DNA of 64,000 nt. Source: DTLC01 sp964555645. Lineage in GTDB: Bacteria > Verrucomicrobiota > Verrucomicrobiia > Limisphaerales > DTLC01. A program made the position numbers and the translations under genes. The DNA lies in contig CAZKTA010000002.1 of NCBI GenBank assembly GCA_964555645.1, positions 1 through 64,000 on the forward strand. Reading direction: 5' to 3'. The notes beneath the pieces are model-generated. The model saw nothing but the letters and a program-made list of their open reading frames with translations, was not told where the DNA came from and did not search any database. This document shows positions 36,606 to 46,094 of the stretch, one piece after another (the stretch's first letter is position 1; the number at the start of each line of letters is the position of its first letter).

Positions 36606-38575
36606 AATCAATCACGCTAACAACCCTGACAATTGCAGTTTGCAGCGTGGCTTTGGGCGTGTGGCTCCCAGCCGATTGGAAATATTACCAAACCGTCGAA
36701 ATCGCCGAGACCGGCCTGATCAAAATTAGCATACCGTTGGAAACGCTCGATGCAGCACGGCCTGACTTGGCAGACTTGCGCATCTACGATGCCGATGGCC
36801 ACGAAGTACCGTTCCGAATCGACCGGCCAACGTTAGAACCACCTAAACTGCATTCAGCCGAGAACCTCCGCGCTAGCATGAGCACCAGCGCAACTGTGCT
36901 TACTTTTGATACCGGCACACCACGCGCAGTGGACCAAGTCGCAATCGAAACGCCAGCACAAGAGTTCATCAAGTCTGTCACTATTGAAGGCTCGAAAGAC
37001 GGTGTGCAATGGGAAGTGATTACACGTGACCAACCTGTTTTCCGTCTGCCTGGCGCGGCAAAGCTACACGTACAATTCGCACCAGGCATATGGCCAAAAT
37101 TTCGTGTGACAATTGACGACCTGCGCAGTGCGCCAATACCTGTCACCGGTGTAACAGTTCGCGAGACTGCGCCTGAACCGCTTCCTGAAGAACCACTCGA
37201 GCTAAGAATACTCGAACGCGACGAAAGCACGGGCCAAACACGCATCACACTGTCCGCTGCTGCGGCAAATGTAACACTAGCCGGTCTCCAAATCGAAGCT
37301 TCAGATCCGCTGTTTGCGCGCGAGGTCAAACTTGCCTATCGTGAGTATCTCGAGGGCGAAGTCCGAAATCGGCTTCTTGCCCAGGGCACAATTTATCGCG
37401 TTGCGCTCGTAGGCCAACCCGTTGTCTCAAGCACAACTTTTGCAAGTGACATCACAATCCCAAGGCGTGAGTTGATCTTGACAGTCATTAACGGTGATTC
37501 TCCCCCACTGAACATCACTACGATTCACGCCACACGACGGCCAGTGTACGCAACGTGGTTGGTCGCCAAACCTGGCGGATTCAATTTTGTTTGCGGGAAC
37601 GAAAAATGCACCGCACCACAGTACGATCTCACGGCACTGCCGACGCATGTGAAACCGGCACTTGCACGGCCGCGTGCAATCACGGCGCTTGCCAATAACC
37701 CTTCCTACAGGCCCGGTGAACCGGCACCGGAAATACCCGACATCGGCACGGCAATTGACCTTTCAAAATGGCGCTTCCGCAAACGAATCCAGTTGGCCGG
37801 CTCAGGTGTGCACGAGCTTGAGCTTGACCCAGAAACACTTGCGCGCGCTGCAATCGAATTAGACGATCTACGAGTTGTACGAGCCGGCAAACAAATCCCG
37901 TATTTGCTTGAGCGGACCGGCACTATGCGCAGCATTGCACCACAGGTCGAAAAGGCTGACGATCCCAAACGGCCAAGCTTTAGCATTTGGCGGCTGAAGT
38001 TGCCGTGGCCGGGCGTACCGGTTACACACCTGTTTTGTGACACAGACACACCGTTTTTCGAGCGTAGGGTTACAATTACCGAACAGGTGCTCGACGAACG
38101 CGGTAATCCGTACACTGTCACACGTGCTGCTGCAACGTGGCGCCGGACACCGGAGCAGGGCAGGGGAAAACTTGTTCTAACACTGGCACCACCCACAACC
38201 GATACCATCATTCTTGAGGTTGAAAACGGAGATAACCCACCACTTGAGCTGAAAAATTTCGTGCTTGGATACGGTGTCAAACGCATCATTTTCAAGTCGG
38301 GAACGAACGACCCCGTCTACCTGTACTACGGCAACGACCGCGCTACAAGACCGCGGTATGACATTGACCTTGTTGCACTCCAACTATTAACGGCGCCAAA
38401 AATTAAAGCATCCCTCGACACAGCCGAGCCATTAAAAAAAGGCAGTTACGGTGATCGTTCATGGATGACCGGGCACGCCGGCTGGCTCTTTTGGGTTGTG
38501 CTGGCCGGTGTTGTTTTAGCTTTGCTGATCATAATAGCGCGTCTGTTACCCAAGAGCCAACCACCAAGCCACTAG
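36602..38575 (+). CDS. DUF3999-type exported protein with C-terminal membrane anchor
   Basis: 657 residues. A signal peptide (about 1-22, 'TLTIAVCSVALGVWLPADW') leads into a beta-rich domain: 'IPLETLDAARPDLADLRIYD', 'VTIEGSKDGVQWEVI', 'RVTIDDLRSAPIPVTGV'. A second similar domain lies at about 395-600 ('ARAAIELDDLRVVRAG'). A membrane span near 625-648 ('GWLFWVVLAGVVLALLIII') anchors the C terminus. DUF3999 proteins are encoded next to DUF2339 proteins in many bacteria, as here with an ATGA overlap, so the two likely work together. No enzyme motif is evident. Bases 38576-38897 after it show nothing recognisable. Confidence 0.85.
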   Translation: MKSITLTTLTIAVCSVALGVWLPADWKYYQTVEIAETGLIKISIPLETLDAARPDLADLRIYDADGHEVPFRIDRPTLEPPKLHSAENLRASMSTSATVLTFDTGTPRAVDQVAIETPAQEFIKSVTIEGSKDGVQWEVITRDQPVFRLPGAAKLHVQFAPGIWPKFRVTIDDLRSAPIPVTGVTVRETAPEPLPEEPLELRILERDESTGQTRITLSAAAANVTLAGLQIEASDPLFAREVKLAYREYLEGEVRNRLLAQGTIYRVALVGQPVVSSTTFASDITIPRRELILTVINGDSPPLNITTIHATRRPVYATWLVAKPGGFNFVCGNEKCTAPQYDLTALPTHVKPALARPRAITALANNPSYRPGEPAPEIPDIGTAIDLSKWRFRKRIQLAGSGVHELELDPETLARAAIELDDLRVVRAGKQIPYLLERTGTMRSIAPQVEKADDPKRPSFSIWRLKLPWPGVPVTHLFCDTDTPFFERRVTITEQVLDERGNPYTVTRAAATWRRTPEQGRGKLVLTLAPPTTDTIILEVENGDNPPLELKNFVLGYGVKRIIFKSGTNDPVYLYYGNDRATRPRYDIDLVALQLLTAPKIKASLDTAEPLKKGSYGDRSWMTGHAGWLFWVVLAGVVLALLIIIARLLPKSQPPSH

Positions 38576-38897
38576 CACAGCGGCCCCTGACAACTTAAGC
38601 AGCCTGATCATAAACTGGTACCGTTTAGGTTTTAGCCCAGTGCAACCGCATCGCGCCCATTGGATCCCGTCCGTACTGCACGCTTAACCGTATCAACAAC
38701 CAGCCGGTGCTCACCGGAAAAGGGCCGGCTCATGTTTACCGCCTCTCAAACCCAAAACAAGGCGCGCTGAGCATCGTTTCCACAAGGGGCAAAAGACAAG
38801 CATTGACAGTCCACAATTGGCGTGGATAATCTGGTGAACAATTCGACTAAAAGCCGTTTCGCGAAGCGGAAAAACGACTCGACACAACCAGAAATTT

Positions 38898-41800
38898 ATG
38901 ACGCCTCCTGCCAGTAATGCAAAGTTCCGCCTGGTCGGCTTACAGGTGCTCACGTGGATAATCTTACCGGTCGTGTTTACGGTGCATGCGAACGCCGCGT
39001 TGATCGCAGCTTGGGGGAATAACACTTTCGGCCAATGTCAGGTGCCAGCCGGTATTACAAACGCGGTCGGTGTCAGCGCCGGTTCGTACCATAGCCTGGC
39101 GCTGCGCAGCGACGGCACAGTGGTTGCGTGGGGGCTAAATATTCAAGGTGCAACTTCAGTGCCCGCAGGCGCGACCAACGCGATTGCAATTGCTGCAGGC
39201 GGTAGTTTCAGTATGGCGCTTCGGGCTGATGGATCAGTCATCGTTTGGGGTAACACAAATCTGACCAACGTTAATCTGACAAACATTACGGCGATTGCAG
39301 CAGGCGCAACTTTTGGGGTTGCTCTGCGGCAGGACGGGACTGTTGCCTGCTGGGGAATAGGGTCGTTGGCTCCCGCTTTGACAAATCCACCAACCACAGC
39401 AACAAACCTGAGTAAGATTTTCGCAGGTCCAACTTGTGTCTTTGGGGTTCGCGGCGACGGGTCAGTACTTGCTTGGGGGTACGATTATAGTGGTGTGCTC
39501 AACCTGCCGCCCGAGTTGACTGGACCAATCAAAATTGTGTGCAACGGCCTACAAGCGGCTGCGTTGCTTGGAGATGGACGGGTTTTGACTTGGGGCAATG
39601 TTGTCCGCGACGCGAGCACGAATCTATGGGTACCCACACCTCAATGTGGCGTTGTGGATGTTGCAGTTTTTGGGCTTACCAACCTGATGGTTGGCGTGGA
39701 CGGCAGGCTATACGCATGGTCGGGGTGGGATACAAACGCACCGCTCGAACCGCAGCTAGTACAGCCGTGTCTTTCGAACATTACGGCGGTTGCGGCCTCG
39801 AGTCATGTGCTGGCGCTTGTAGGTTGGGGACCGCCATTGATCGAGTCCATCCCGGAGGCGGTGTCTGTGGAGCCCGGGACTGAAGCGCAGATCACCGCTG
39901 TTGTGGCCGGGTGCCAACCGCTCACTTATCAATGGTTCAAGGCCGGAGTCAAACTTACAAACACAGCTCGCATTACGGGCGTTACAACCTCAAACCTCGT
40001 GATCAGCGGTATTGGCCCTGCGGACGTTGCCCAATACACCTTGGAAGCGAGCAATGCGTACGGGTCGGTCCAAAGCGGCCCGGTGCGGTTGTTGCTAACA
40101 AACTGCGCACCGATGTTTCAGGCCTTGCCCAAGGGCGGCACAGGCTTGCTCGGAAACAGCTTCAGCCTCACTTCAAGTGTAGTTGGCCCCGAACCGATCC
40201 AACTGCAATGGAAATTCAACGGTGCTGACATCCCTGGCGCAACACACTCCACATTCCGAATCCCGATGCTCAGGTACACCAATGCAGGCTATTATTCACT
40301 GAACGCGCGAAACGCTTTTGGCCAGACAAATTCTGCCAAAGTATTTCTGACGATTGCAGAGGTTGGGTATGTAGGCATGGTGTTGGCCTCAACAGGCGAA
40401 GTCGCTATAGCCTTCGTCCCGTGCACAACAGCAAGCAATCTTGTGCAAATATCTGTCAATCTTAACCACAGCTTGGGTTTAACGGCTGACGGGAGTGTAA
40501 CGGTCTGGCCGCATCCGGCGGTTTTGCGCGCTCGGCCGGGGCTTTACTACCCCAGGTTTTTTCCCCCCACGAACCCGCCTCCACCGCTTAGAAATATTGT
40601 TCGAGTTGCGGCAGGACCAGATTTCAATGTCGCCGTTGACTCAGCCGGACGTGTATTTCTGTGGGGAGAACCCAGATTGGCACGCTCGGGGTCCTACCTG
40701 TACCCGACAAATGTACCGCCCAGTGCAACCAATATTGTTGATGTCGCAGCCGGGTATTACTCTGTTCTGGCTCTTGGGACTGACGGCCGTGTGTTAAAAT
40801 GGGATCCGAACAGTACTGGCACGCTCGACTTCGTGCCGGCAGGCATCTCGAATGCTTTAGGCATTTCGAGTTTCGGGTTAACAGCATCGTCTGCGGACGT
40901 GGCAGCAGCCCTTACGGCTGAGGGCAGGCTAACCGTCTGGTCAAATAACATCATTGTCACCAACTTGGTCGGTCTGAACGAGGCAATTGACGTGGAGCTG
41001 ATTTGGCCGATCTGTCTCGTCTTAATGAAAGACAATCGTATCCGAGCCATTCCGTTGGCGACCGATTCGTGGGTCCGACTCGCGTGTTCAAATTTGAACC
41101 AACTTGCTGTACTAACTAATGTGGTGGCAGTGTCTGGCTTGGTTTCGGAACGTTCAGTGTGGGAATCAATCCTGAAACTAATTTATTACGAAATTATTGC
41201 GCTGCATGCAGATGGTAAGGCCACCAGAGTCTTGTTTTCTTCCACAAACACAACGCCTGCTTTGGCGGCGCTGTCAGTGAGCAACTTGCTCGCATGTGAA
41301 CACACCGAATTGTACCCTGTTGTGCTGGCTAGCGATGGACTGCCGTGCTTCAGAATACAGCCCCGCAATTTGATTTTAGGTGCGGGTATGCCGGCTGAAT
41401 TTCATGCGCGGGCAGTCAGCCCCGGGCAGAAAAGTTACCAGTGGTACTTTAACAACCGAGTGATCCCTGGCGCTACGAACGCGGACTTTTCGATCCCGGC
41501 TATTTCAGGTAAGCACACCGGCATGTATCATGCCGTTGTACAGACCGCTTACGGGTCTGCTACAAGTTCAGTTGCAACCCTGACCGTAATAACTGAATGC
41601 ACCGGTGAACTCGCGGCGGCATTGAACACACCGACACTAAACTGGCAGACCTCAACCAATGCACCGTGGTTTGCACAGAACATCGAGGCACGCGATTTGA
41701 ACTGTGCGGCACAAAGCGGGCTGATCACGCACAACCAAAGCTCAGCGCTCTGGACCACAGCCGAAGGGCCAGGAACAATCTCGTTCTGGTGGCGTGTCTC

Positions 41801-42500
41801 ATCCGAGGAATGGTTCGACACACTACGATTCGAGCTGAATGGGACAAACATGGCAAGCATTTCAGGTGAGGTTGACTGGCAAATGCGTAGTTATAGGATG
41901 GGCCCGGGCTTGCACACCCTGCGCTGGACATACGCAAAAGACGCTACAGTCAGCGCAGGCGCAGACGCCGCGTGGCTCGACCAGGTCACGTATCAGCCTG
42001 ACCCACCGGTTGTGAGTGTGACACCCACATATTACCGCGCGCGTGCTGGCATGAGCGCCACATTCCAAGGCCAGGTAGTTGGGGCTAGCCCGTTGAGTTA
42101 CCAGTGGTACAAAGGCGACGTGCCGAAACCAGGCGCCACGAACAACGTGCTTGCGCTCGTCAATCTCACAGCCGAAGACACAGGACAATACACCCTAAAA
42201 GTTCTAAACCCGGGCGGCATAGGTACGAGCCCCCCAGTCACACTTATTGTTATCGGTAAAGCGCGCTTCTTCGAGCTTGGGTTCACAGACACGGGTGAGT
42301 TTGTCGCATTCGCAGCCGATGAAACCCGCTTAGGCTACATGCCTGATGACATTGCTGAGTTAAGAGTGCAGGTAAGCACGAATCTTATCAATTGGGACAC
42401 ACTGCCGATCCAATTGACCTTCACCAACGGCACGATCAGGTTATGTGACACTGTCACTACAAATTACCCAACGCGGTTTTACAGGTTGATTCAGCAATAA
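38898..42500 (+). CDS. Giant secreted RCC1-repeat/Ig-like protein
   Basis: 1200 residues with a signal peptide ('GLQVLTWIILPVVFTVHANA'). RCC1-type repeats ('SAGSYHSLALRSDGTVVAWG', 'AAGGSFSMALRADGSVIVWG') run to about residue 310. Ig-like domains follow at about 310-480 ('YQWFKAGVKL', 'LQWKFNGADIPGATHST'). A second RCC1 block lies at about 490-790, an Ig-like domain at about 800-890 ('SYQWYFNNRVIPGATN'), a MAM/concanavalin-like sandwich at about 895-1010 ('GTISFWWRVSSEEW'), and another Ig-like domain near 1020-1110 ('YQWYKGDVPKPGATN'). The end carries the verrucomicrobial 'VSTNLINWDTL...RFYRLI' module. It is probably a surface or extracellular binding protein; no catalytic site is seen. Bases 42501-42696 hold no gene. 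Confidence 0.88.
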   Translation: MTPPASNAKFRLVGLQVLTWIILPVVFTVHANAALIAAWGNNTFGQCQVPAGITNAVGVSAGSYHSLALRSDGTVVAWGLNIQGATSVPAGATNAIAIAAGGSFSMALRADGSVIVWGNTNLTNVNLTNITAIAAGATFGVALRQDGTVACWGIGSLAPALTNPPTTATNLSKIFAGPTCVFGVRGDGSVLAWGYDYSGVLNLPPELTGPIKIVCNGLQAAALLGDGRVLTWGNVVRDASTNLWVPTPQCGVVDVAVFGLTNLMVGVDGRLYAWSGWDTNAPLEPQLVQPCLSNITAVAASSHVLALVGWGPPLIESIPEAVSVEPGTEAQITAVVAGCQPLTYQWFKAGVKLTNTARITGVTTSNLVISGIGPADVAQYTLEASNAYGSVQSGPVRLLLTNCAPMFQALPKGGTGLLGNSFSLTSSVVGPEPIQLQWKFNGADIPGATHSTFRIPMLRYTNAGYYSLNARNAFGQTNSAKVFLTIAEVGYVGMVLASTGEVAIAFVPCTTASNLVQISVNLNHSLGLTADGSVTVWPHPAVLRARPGLYYPRFFPPTNPPPPLRNIVRVAAGPDFNVAVDSAGRVFLWGEPRLARSGSYLYPTNVPPSATNIVDVAAGYYSVLALGTDGRVLKWDPNSTGTLDFVPAGISNALGISSFGLTASSADVAAALTAEGRLTVWSNNIIVTNLVGLNEAIDVELIWPICLVLMKDNRIRAIPLATDSWVRLACSNLNQLAVLTNVVAVSGLVSERSVWESILKLIYYEIIALHADGKATRVLFSSTNTTPALAALSVSNLLACEHTELYPVVLASDGLPCFRIQPRNLILGAGMPAEFHARAVSPGQKSYQWYFNNRVIPGATNADFSIPAISGKHTGMYHAVVQTAYGSATSSVATLTVITECTGELAAALNTPTLNWQTSTNAPWFAQNIEARDLNCAAQSGLITHNQSSALWTTAEGPGTISFWWRVSSEEWFDTLRFELNGTNMASISGEVDWQMRSYRMGPGLHTLRWTYAKDATVSAGADAAWLDQVTYQPDPPVVSVTPTYYRARAGMSATFQGQVVGASPLSYQWYKGDVPKPGATNNVLALVNLTAEDTGQYTLKVLNPGGIGTSPPVTLIVIGKARFFELGFTDTGEFVAFAADETRLGYMPDDIAELRVQVSTNLINWDTLPIQLTFTNGTIRLCDTVTTNYPTRFYRLIQQ

Positions 42501-42696
42501 CACAGCATTGACTAGCCCGTATAGGCAGAATCTCGCGGTTTGAATCTCGAAACGCCAAGCCAGTAGCGTCTGCTAGCCAAACCAGTGGACATTTCTCGCG
42601 CAACAGGCCACATGCCATTGCCGCCAAACAACGGATGTACGCGGTGATGTGTTTCTACCTTTCGACGCTGAGAACAATCTAGTTTTTCGGGCTTTC

Positions 42697-43512
42697 TTAC
42701 TTAAACGCCACGTCGAGAATCATCATTGTGGTGAAGCCAATGACCACCCCGGCAGTAGCCACGTCTGAATTGCCGTTGCACTGTGATTCAGGTATAAGCT
42801 CTTCAACAGTCACGAAGATCATTGCGCCTGCAGCAAACCCGAGTGCATACGGGAGCGCTTGTGTGGCCGTTTCAACAACTAACGCGCCCAACAGAGCAAA
42901 AATCGGCTCGAACACGCCCGAGGCCACCCCGAGCGCAAAACTCGAAAGGCGCGACAGACCAGTCCGCCGCAGCGGCATTGAAACTGCGAAGCCCTCGGGG
43001 ATGTCCTGAATACCGATCCCCACTGCAAGCGTGATTGCCGAAGCTAACGACACTATTGCGGGGTTAACTCCGTGCGCGCCGAACCCTACACCAATTGCCA
43101 GGCCTTCCGGAATGTTGTGAAGCGTGATTGCCAGCACAAGCAGGGTCGAGCTTTTCCACGGCGTTTTAATCCCCTCGGCTGCGTCGCTAGGCGCCTCGGG
43201 ATGCAGATGCGGCAAAACCAAATCTAGCAACCGCAAGCATAATGCACCGATCACAAAACCAATCGCAGCCGGAAACCACATCGGCACAGTCAAGCTGCGC
43301 GACATCTCAATTGCAGGCTGGAGTAACGACCAAAAGCTCGCCGCTATCATGACCCCAGCAGCGAAACCAAGGATGCCGTCGAGGAATTTTCTACTTACAG
43401 TCCTGAACATCAGCGCAGCCGACGCGCCCAAGGCCGTCAGCGCCCAGGCGAACAACCCGCCCAGCAACGCAAGCGCAACTGGACTAAGGCTTGTGTTTAA
43501 CCCAACGAACAT
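42697..43512 (-). CDS. ZIP-family divalent metal transporter
   Basis: 271 residues with about eight membrane spans. The two metal-site motifs of ZIP proteins are intact: 'LAITLHNIPEGLAIGVGFG' in span 4 and 'GIGIQDIPEGFAVSM' in span 5, and 'VTVEELIPES' follows near the end. The cytoplasmic loop between spans 3 and 4 has 'LDLVLPHLHPEAPSD', a His-containing stretch. It should bring in zinc or similar ions. It is a single gene on the minus strand beside hpnJ; the copper/silver efflux operon starts about 2.1 kb to the right, but on the other strand. Confidence 0.93.
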   Translation of the reverse strand: MFVGLNTSLSPVALALLGGLFAWALTALGASAALMFRTVSRKFLDGILGFAAGVMIAASFWSLLQPAIEMSRSLTVPMWFPAAIGFVIGALCLRLLDLVLPHLHPEAPSDAAEGIKTPWKSSTLLVLAITLHNIPEGLAIGVGFGAHGVNPAIVSLASAITLAVGIGIQDIPEGFAVSMPLRRTGLSRLSSFALGVASGVFEPIFALLGALVVETATQALPYALGFAAGAMIFVTVEELIPESQCNGNSDVATAGVVIGFTTMMILDVAFK

Positions 43513-43649
43513 TGGCTATCTTAAAATATATCAGATTCAACTCTTGCCGGCACTTGCAATTGTTGTAAGTGGGTTTACCTCATTTAAATAAACTCTCACG
43601 ACCCAAATCGGATCGCACTTATAAGATGCCACAACACTCCCGAAATTGC

Positions 43650-45074
43650 TCACACAGCACGGCGCTGGGCCATACTACGGAAAAACTCGTAGCCCTCCCG
43701 CAGCCGGCGTACACAAACGTTTTTGTCTTCCAGCATCGTTTTGATGATACGCAAGATCGGCTTCGGCCTGAAGTAGTAGCGGTAGTAAAACCGCTCCACA
43801 GCTTCGAAGATTTCGTCCTTGCTTAGCTCGGGATATTCGAGTGTTGCTTGCTGGAACCCGTGCGGCTCGACCAGGTCTGTCTCTGCCGATTTAACCAGCC
43901 AGCCGTTTTGACGTGCCATCTCGTATAGCTCGGTGCCGGGGTACGGTGCAGCAAGACTAACTTGCACGCTGAACACGTCCAGTTCCTGAGCGAACCTGAT
44001 CGTCTGCTCGATTGTGTCATGTGTTTCCCCAGGTAACCCGAGAATGAACGTGCCGTGGATTTTTATGCCTAGCTCATGACAATGCCGCGTGAACTGGCGC
44101 GCCTGCTCGATTGTAATTCCTTTCCTGGCACGATCTAAAATCTCTTGGTTGCCGGATTCGTATCCAACCATCAGTAGGCGCAAACCGGCATCCTTGAGCG
44201 TTTTGAGGGTTTCGTAGCTAAGGTTGGCACGGCTACTGGCCGACCATGTGATGCGGAGCGGTTTTAGCCGTTTGGCAATCTCACGTGCGCGCGGTTGGTT
44301 GACCGTGAACGTGTCGTCATCAAAAAAGAACTCTTTGACTTGTGGGAACAATTCTTTCGCATGTGCAATTTCGGCAGCAACATTTTCAGGTGAACGCGTA
44401 CGGTACCTGTGCCCACCAATCGTTTGCGGCCAGAGACAAAAAATGCATTGGGCTGGACACCCCCGACCGGTATAGACGCTGATGTATGGGTGTTCCAAAT
44501 ACCCGATGATATACCGTTCGATCTGCAGGTCGCGTTTGTACACATCAACTACCCATGGCAGCGTGTCCATGTTCTCAATTGGCTCGCGGTCAGGATTGTG
44601 AACAATGCGCCCGTCTTTGCGGTAGGATAGTCCTTTGATTTCAGCCAGTGGTCTGCCTTCAACAACTTCCTTACATGTGTAATCGAACTCTTTGCGGCCG
44701 ACCCAATCAATTGCCGTGCAGGCACGAAGCGTTTCCTCGGGCAACACAGCTGGATGCGGCCCTACAAACCCTATACACGTTGAAGACTTTTGCGCCTTGA
44801 GCGCCTCGGCCACTTTGCAGTCGTTGCGAAATGATGGAGTAGATGTGTAGATAATCACATGGTCAAACTCGCGCGCGATGCGTAAGCACTCGGGCAGAGT
44901 AATTTCGTGCGGCGGGCAATCAAGCAAGCGCGAATCCGGCACAAGCGCAGCCAGTTGGGCAAGCCAGGTCGGGTACCAAAAGCTCGTTATCTCGCGCCGC
45001 GCTTGGTAACGCGACCCAGCGGCCCCGTCAAACCCATCAAACGAAGGCGGATTTAAGAAAAGCGCCGCGCTCAT
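43650..45074 (-). CDS. hpnJ: Hopanoid biosynthesis radical SAM protein HpnJ
   Basis: 474 residues from ATG 45074. An N-terminal B12-binding-like domain (to about 160) opens 'ALFLNPPSFDGFDGAAGSRY', a family hallmark, and includes 'IGFVGPHPAVLPEETL'. The radical SAM barrel carries 'GRGCPAQCIFCLWPQT', a C-x3-C-x2-C cluster motif, then 'FFFDDDTFTVN' and 'VGYESGNQEIL'. HpnJ acts after HpnI and HpnK to convert the glucosaminyl head group to the cyclitol ether of bacteriohopanetetrol. It is a lone gene, far from hpnK and hpnG. A shortened copy of its 5' end lies at 52849-52951 in the same orientation. Confidence 0.93.
   Translation of the reverse strand: MSAALFLNPPSFDGFDGAAGSRYQARREITSFWYPTWLAQLAALVPDSRLLDCPPHEITLPECLRIAREFDHVIIYTSTPSFRNDCKVAEALKAQKSSTCIGFVGPHPAVLPEETLRACTAIDWVGRKEFDYTCKEVVEGRPLAEIKGLSYRKDGRIVHNPDREPIENMDTLPWVVDVYKRDLQIERYIIGYLEHPYISVYTGRGCPAQCIFCLWPQTIGGHRYRTRSPENVAAEIAHAKELFPQVKEFFFDDDTFTVNQPRAREIAKRLKPLRITWSASSRANLSYETLKTLKDAGLRLLMVGYESGNQEILDRARKGITIEQARQFTRHCHELGIKIHGTFILGLPGETHDTIEQTIRFAQELDVFSVQVSLAAPYPGTELYEMARQNGWLVKSAETDLVEPHGFQQATLEYPELSKDEIFEAVERFYYRYYFRPKPILRIIKTMLEDKNVCVRRLREGYEFFRSMAQRRAV
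44959..45074 (-). repeat. Direct repeat A: hpnJ 5' end
   Basis: The first ~115 bases of hpnJ match bases 52849-52951, same orientation. About 60 bases at the 3' side of the plus-strand reading (from GGTAACGCGACCCAGCGG to AAGAAAAGCGC) are identical. The copy lacks 9 bases encoding Trp-Tyr-Pro. The segment between the two copies holds the Cys-rich gene and the whole efflux operon. Confidence 0.85.
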
Positions 45075-45602
45075 AAAACTCTGGCATGGTGACAATCAAC
45101 CCGACGCAATTCAACCCGTTTTTCTGCCCAGGACGAACAACCTCCCCATGATGACTAATACCATCGTGCCACGCTGCAGCCGGGCCGCGGCTGACGCTTG
45201 CTGTTCGATCATATCCTGCACCGACACTTTAATTCGTTCACCCCCGAGTTATGATTATTGCCGAAATAGCTCTGCGCGTTACAGAGGTTGTTTTGGCCGC
45301 ACAGCTTCTGACCAGCGCGCTAACGGCGCCCGAGTTGTTAACCATGGCTTGCTTAAAAGGTTGCCCAGCTTGAGCCACATCTGCCGGCGATCTACCTCGT
45401 TCCCGGCAAATGCCGGTTGGAACGGGCAAGCCGTGCAGGTTCATCCACGAATGGTGCGAGGTGAAATACTGCAAGGCTGCCTGAGGGCTTCCGCCGAACA
45501 CCCAGCCAATAAACCAGCGAGGAACCTAAAAAGCCCGGTGTAGAGAGGTAAACCGAGAAACCGAAACTTGGATTTGACAAATAACGCAAAAAGTGGAATA
45601 GC
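45075..45602. other. Gap with no supported gene
   Basis: Several frames are open but none has a recognisable family, good start or neighbour overlap. A short 'GCCGGCG...GCCGGTTGG' stretch near 45380-45420 resembles the small intergenic repeats seen elsewhere. The promoter of the Cys-rich gene and efflux operon should lie in the right part. Confidence 0.4.
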
Positions 45603-45947
45603 ATGTGCGTGAAATTGGCCATAGCCATCCTCAGCCTGGTGGCACTGGTACTCAGCCAGTCGCCGGTACTGCTGGGTCAACAGTGCAGCCGAGCCGAGCC
45701 GTGCTGTGACTGTGGTGGCGCAATGCCGTGTTGCCGGGCTACCAGCGGAGACCGCGCACCATTTAACCCACTTCTGCCCGCACATGAATCTGCCCAAAAG
45801 AGCTTTCAAGTGTCGAGTCTGCTGGCGGTGTGTGGGCTGATTATCTTGCCGCAGATTGCCGATAACGGTGTTCCGCTGCAGAAAACGGCCATGCCGCTGG
45901 CCAGCGTTGTCCCAATCTTCATCCTAGACTGCACCTTTTTACTCTGA
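45603..45947 (+). CDS. Small exported Cys-rich protein before the efflux operon
   Basis: 114 residues, not a family I recognise. Residues about 4-25 form a signal sequence ('LAIAILSLVALVLSQSPVLL'). Just after it comes 'CSRAEPCCDCGGAMPCC', six Cys in 17 residues, a plausible metal-binding site. The C-terminal half is moderately hydrophobic ('SSLLAVCGLIILPQ') and may contain a second weak span. It lies 147 bases before the TolC-like gene on the same strand, so it may be co-expressed with the copper/silver efflux genes. A role in periplasmic metal binding or signalling is inference from Cys content and position. Confidence 0.6.
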   Translation: MCVKLAIAILSLVALVLSQSPVLLGQQCSRAEPCCDCGGAMPCCRATSGDRAPFNPLLPAHESAQKSFQVSSLLAVCGLIILPQIADNGVPLQKTAMPLASVVPIFILDCTFLL

Positions 45948-46094
45948 GAAAAAGCCTTTCCCGCCCGTAGTGTGCCCTGAGGGGGTGAAGTGTATCCAGT
46001 TCCGCAGGGCATACTCAACATTGGGCGGATGAGTTTCGGGCACAGCTAGGCCACGACGGCCAATTCGTCCGCCCTGTTTCAGTAACTAATAGTC

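Noticed and set aside
45148..45809. Several open frames on both strands left of the Cys-rich gene.
   Set aside because: Mutually overlapping, no family likeness, no RBS that stands out.
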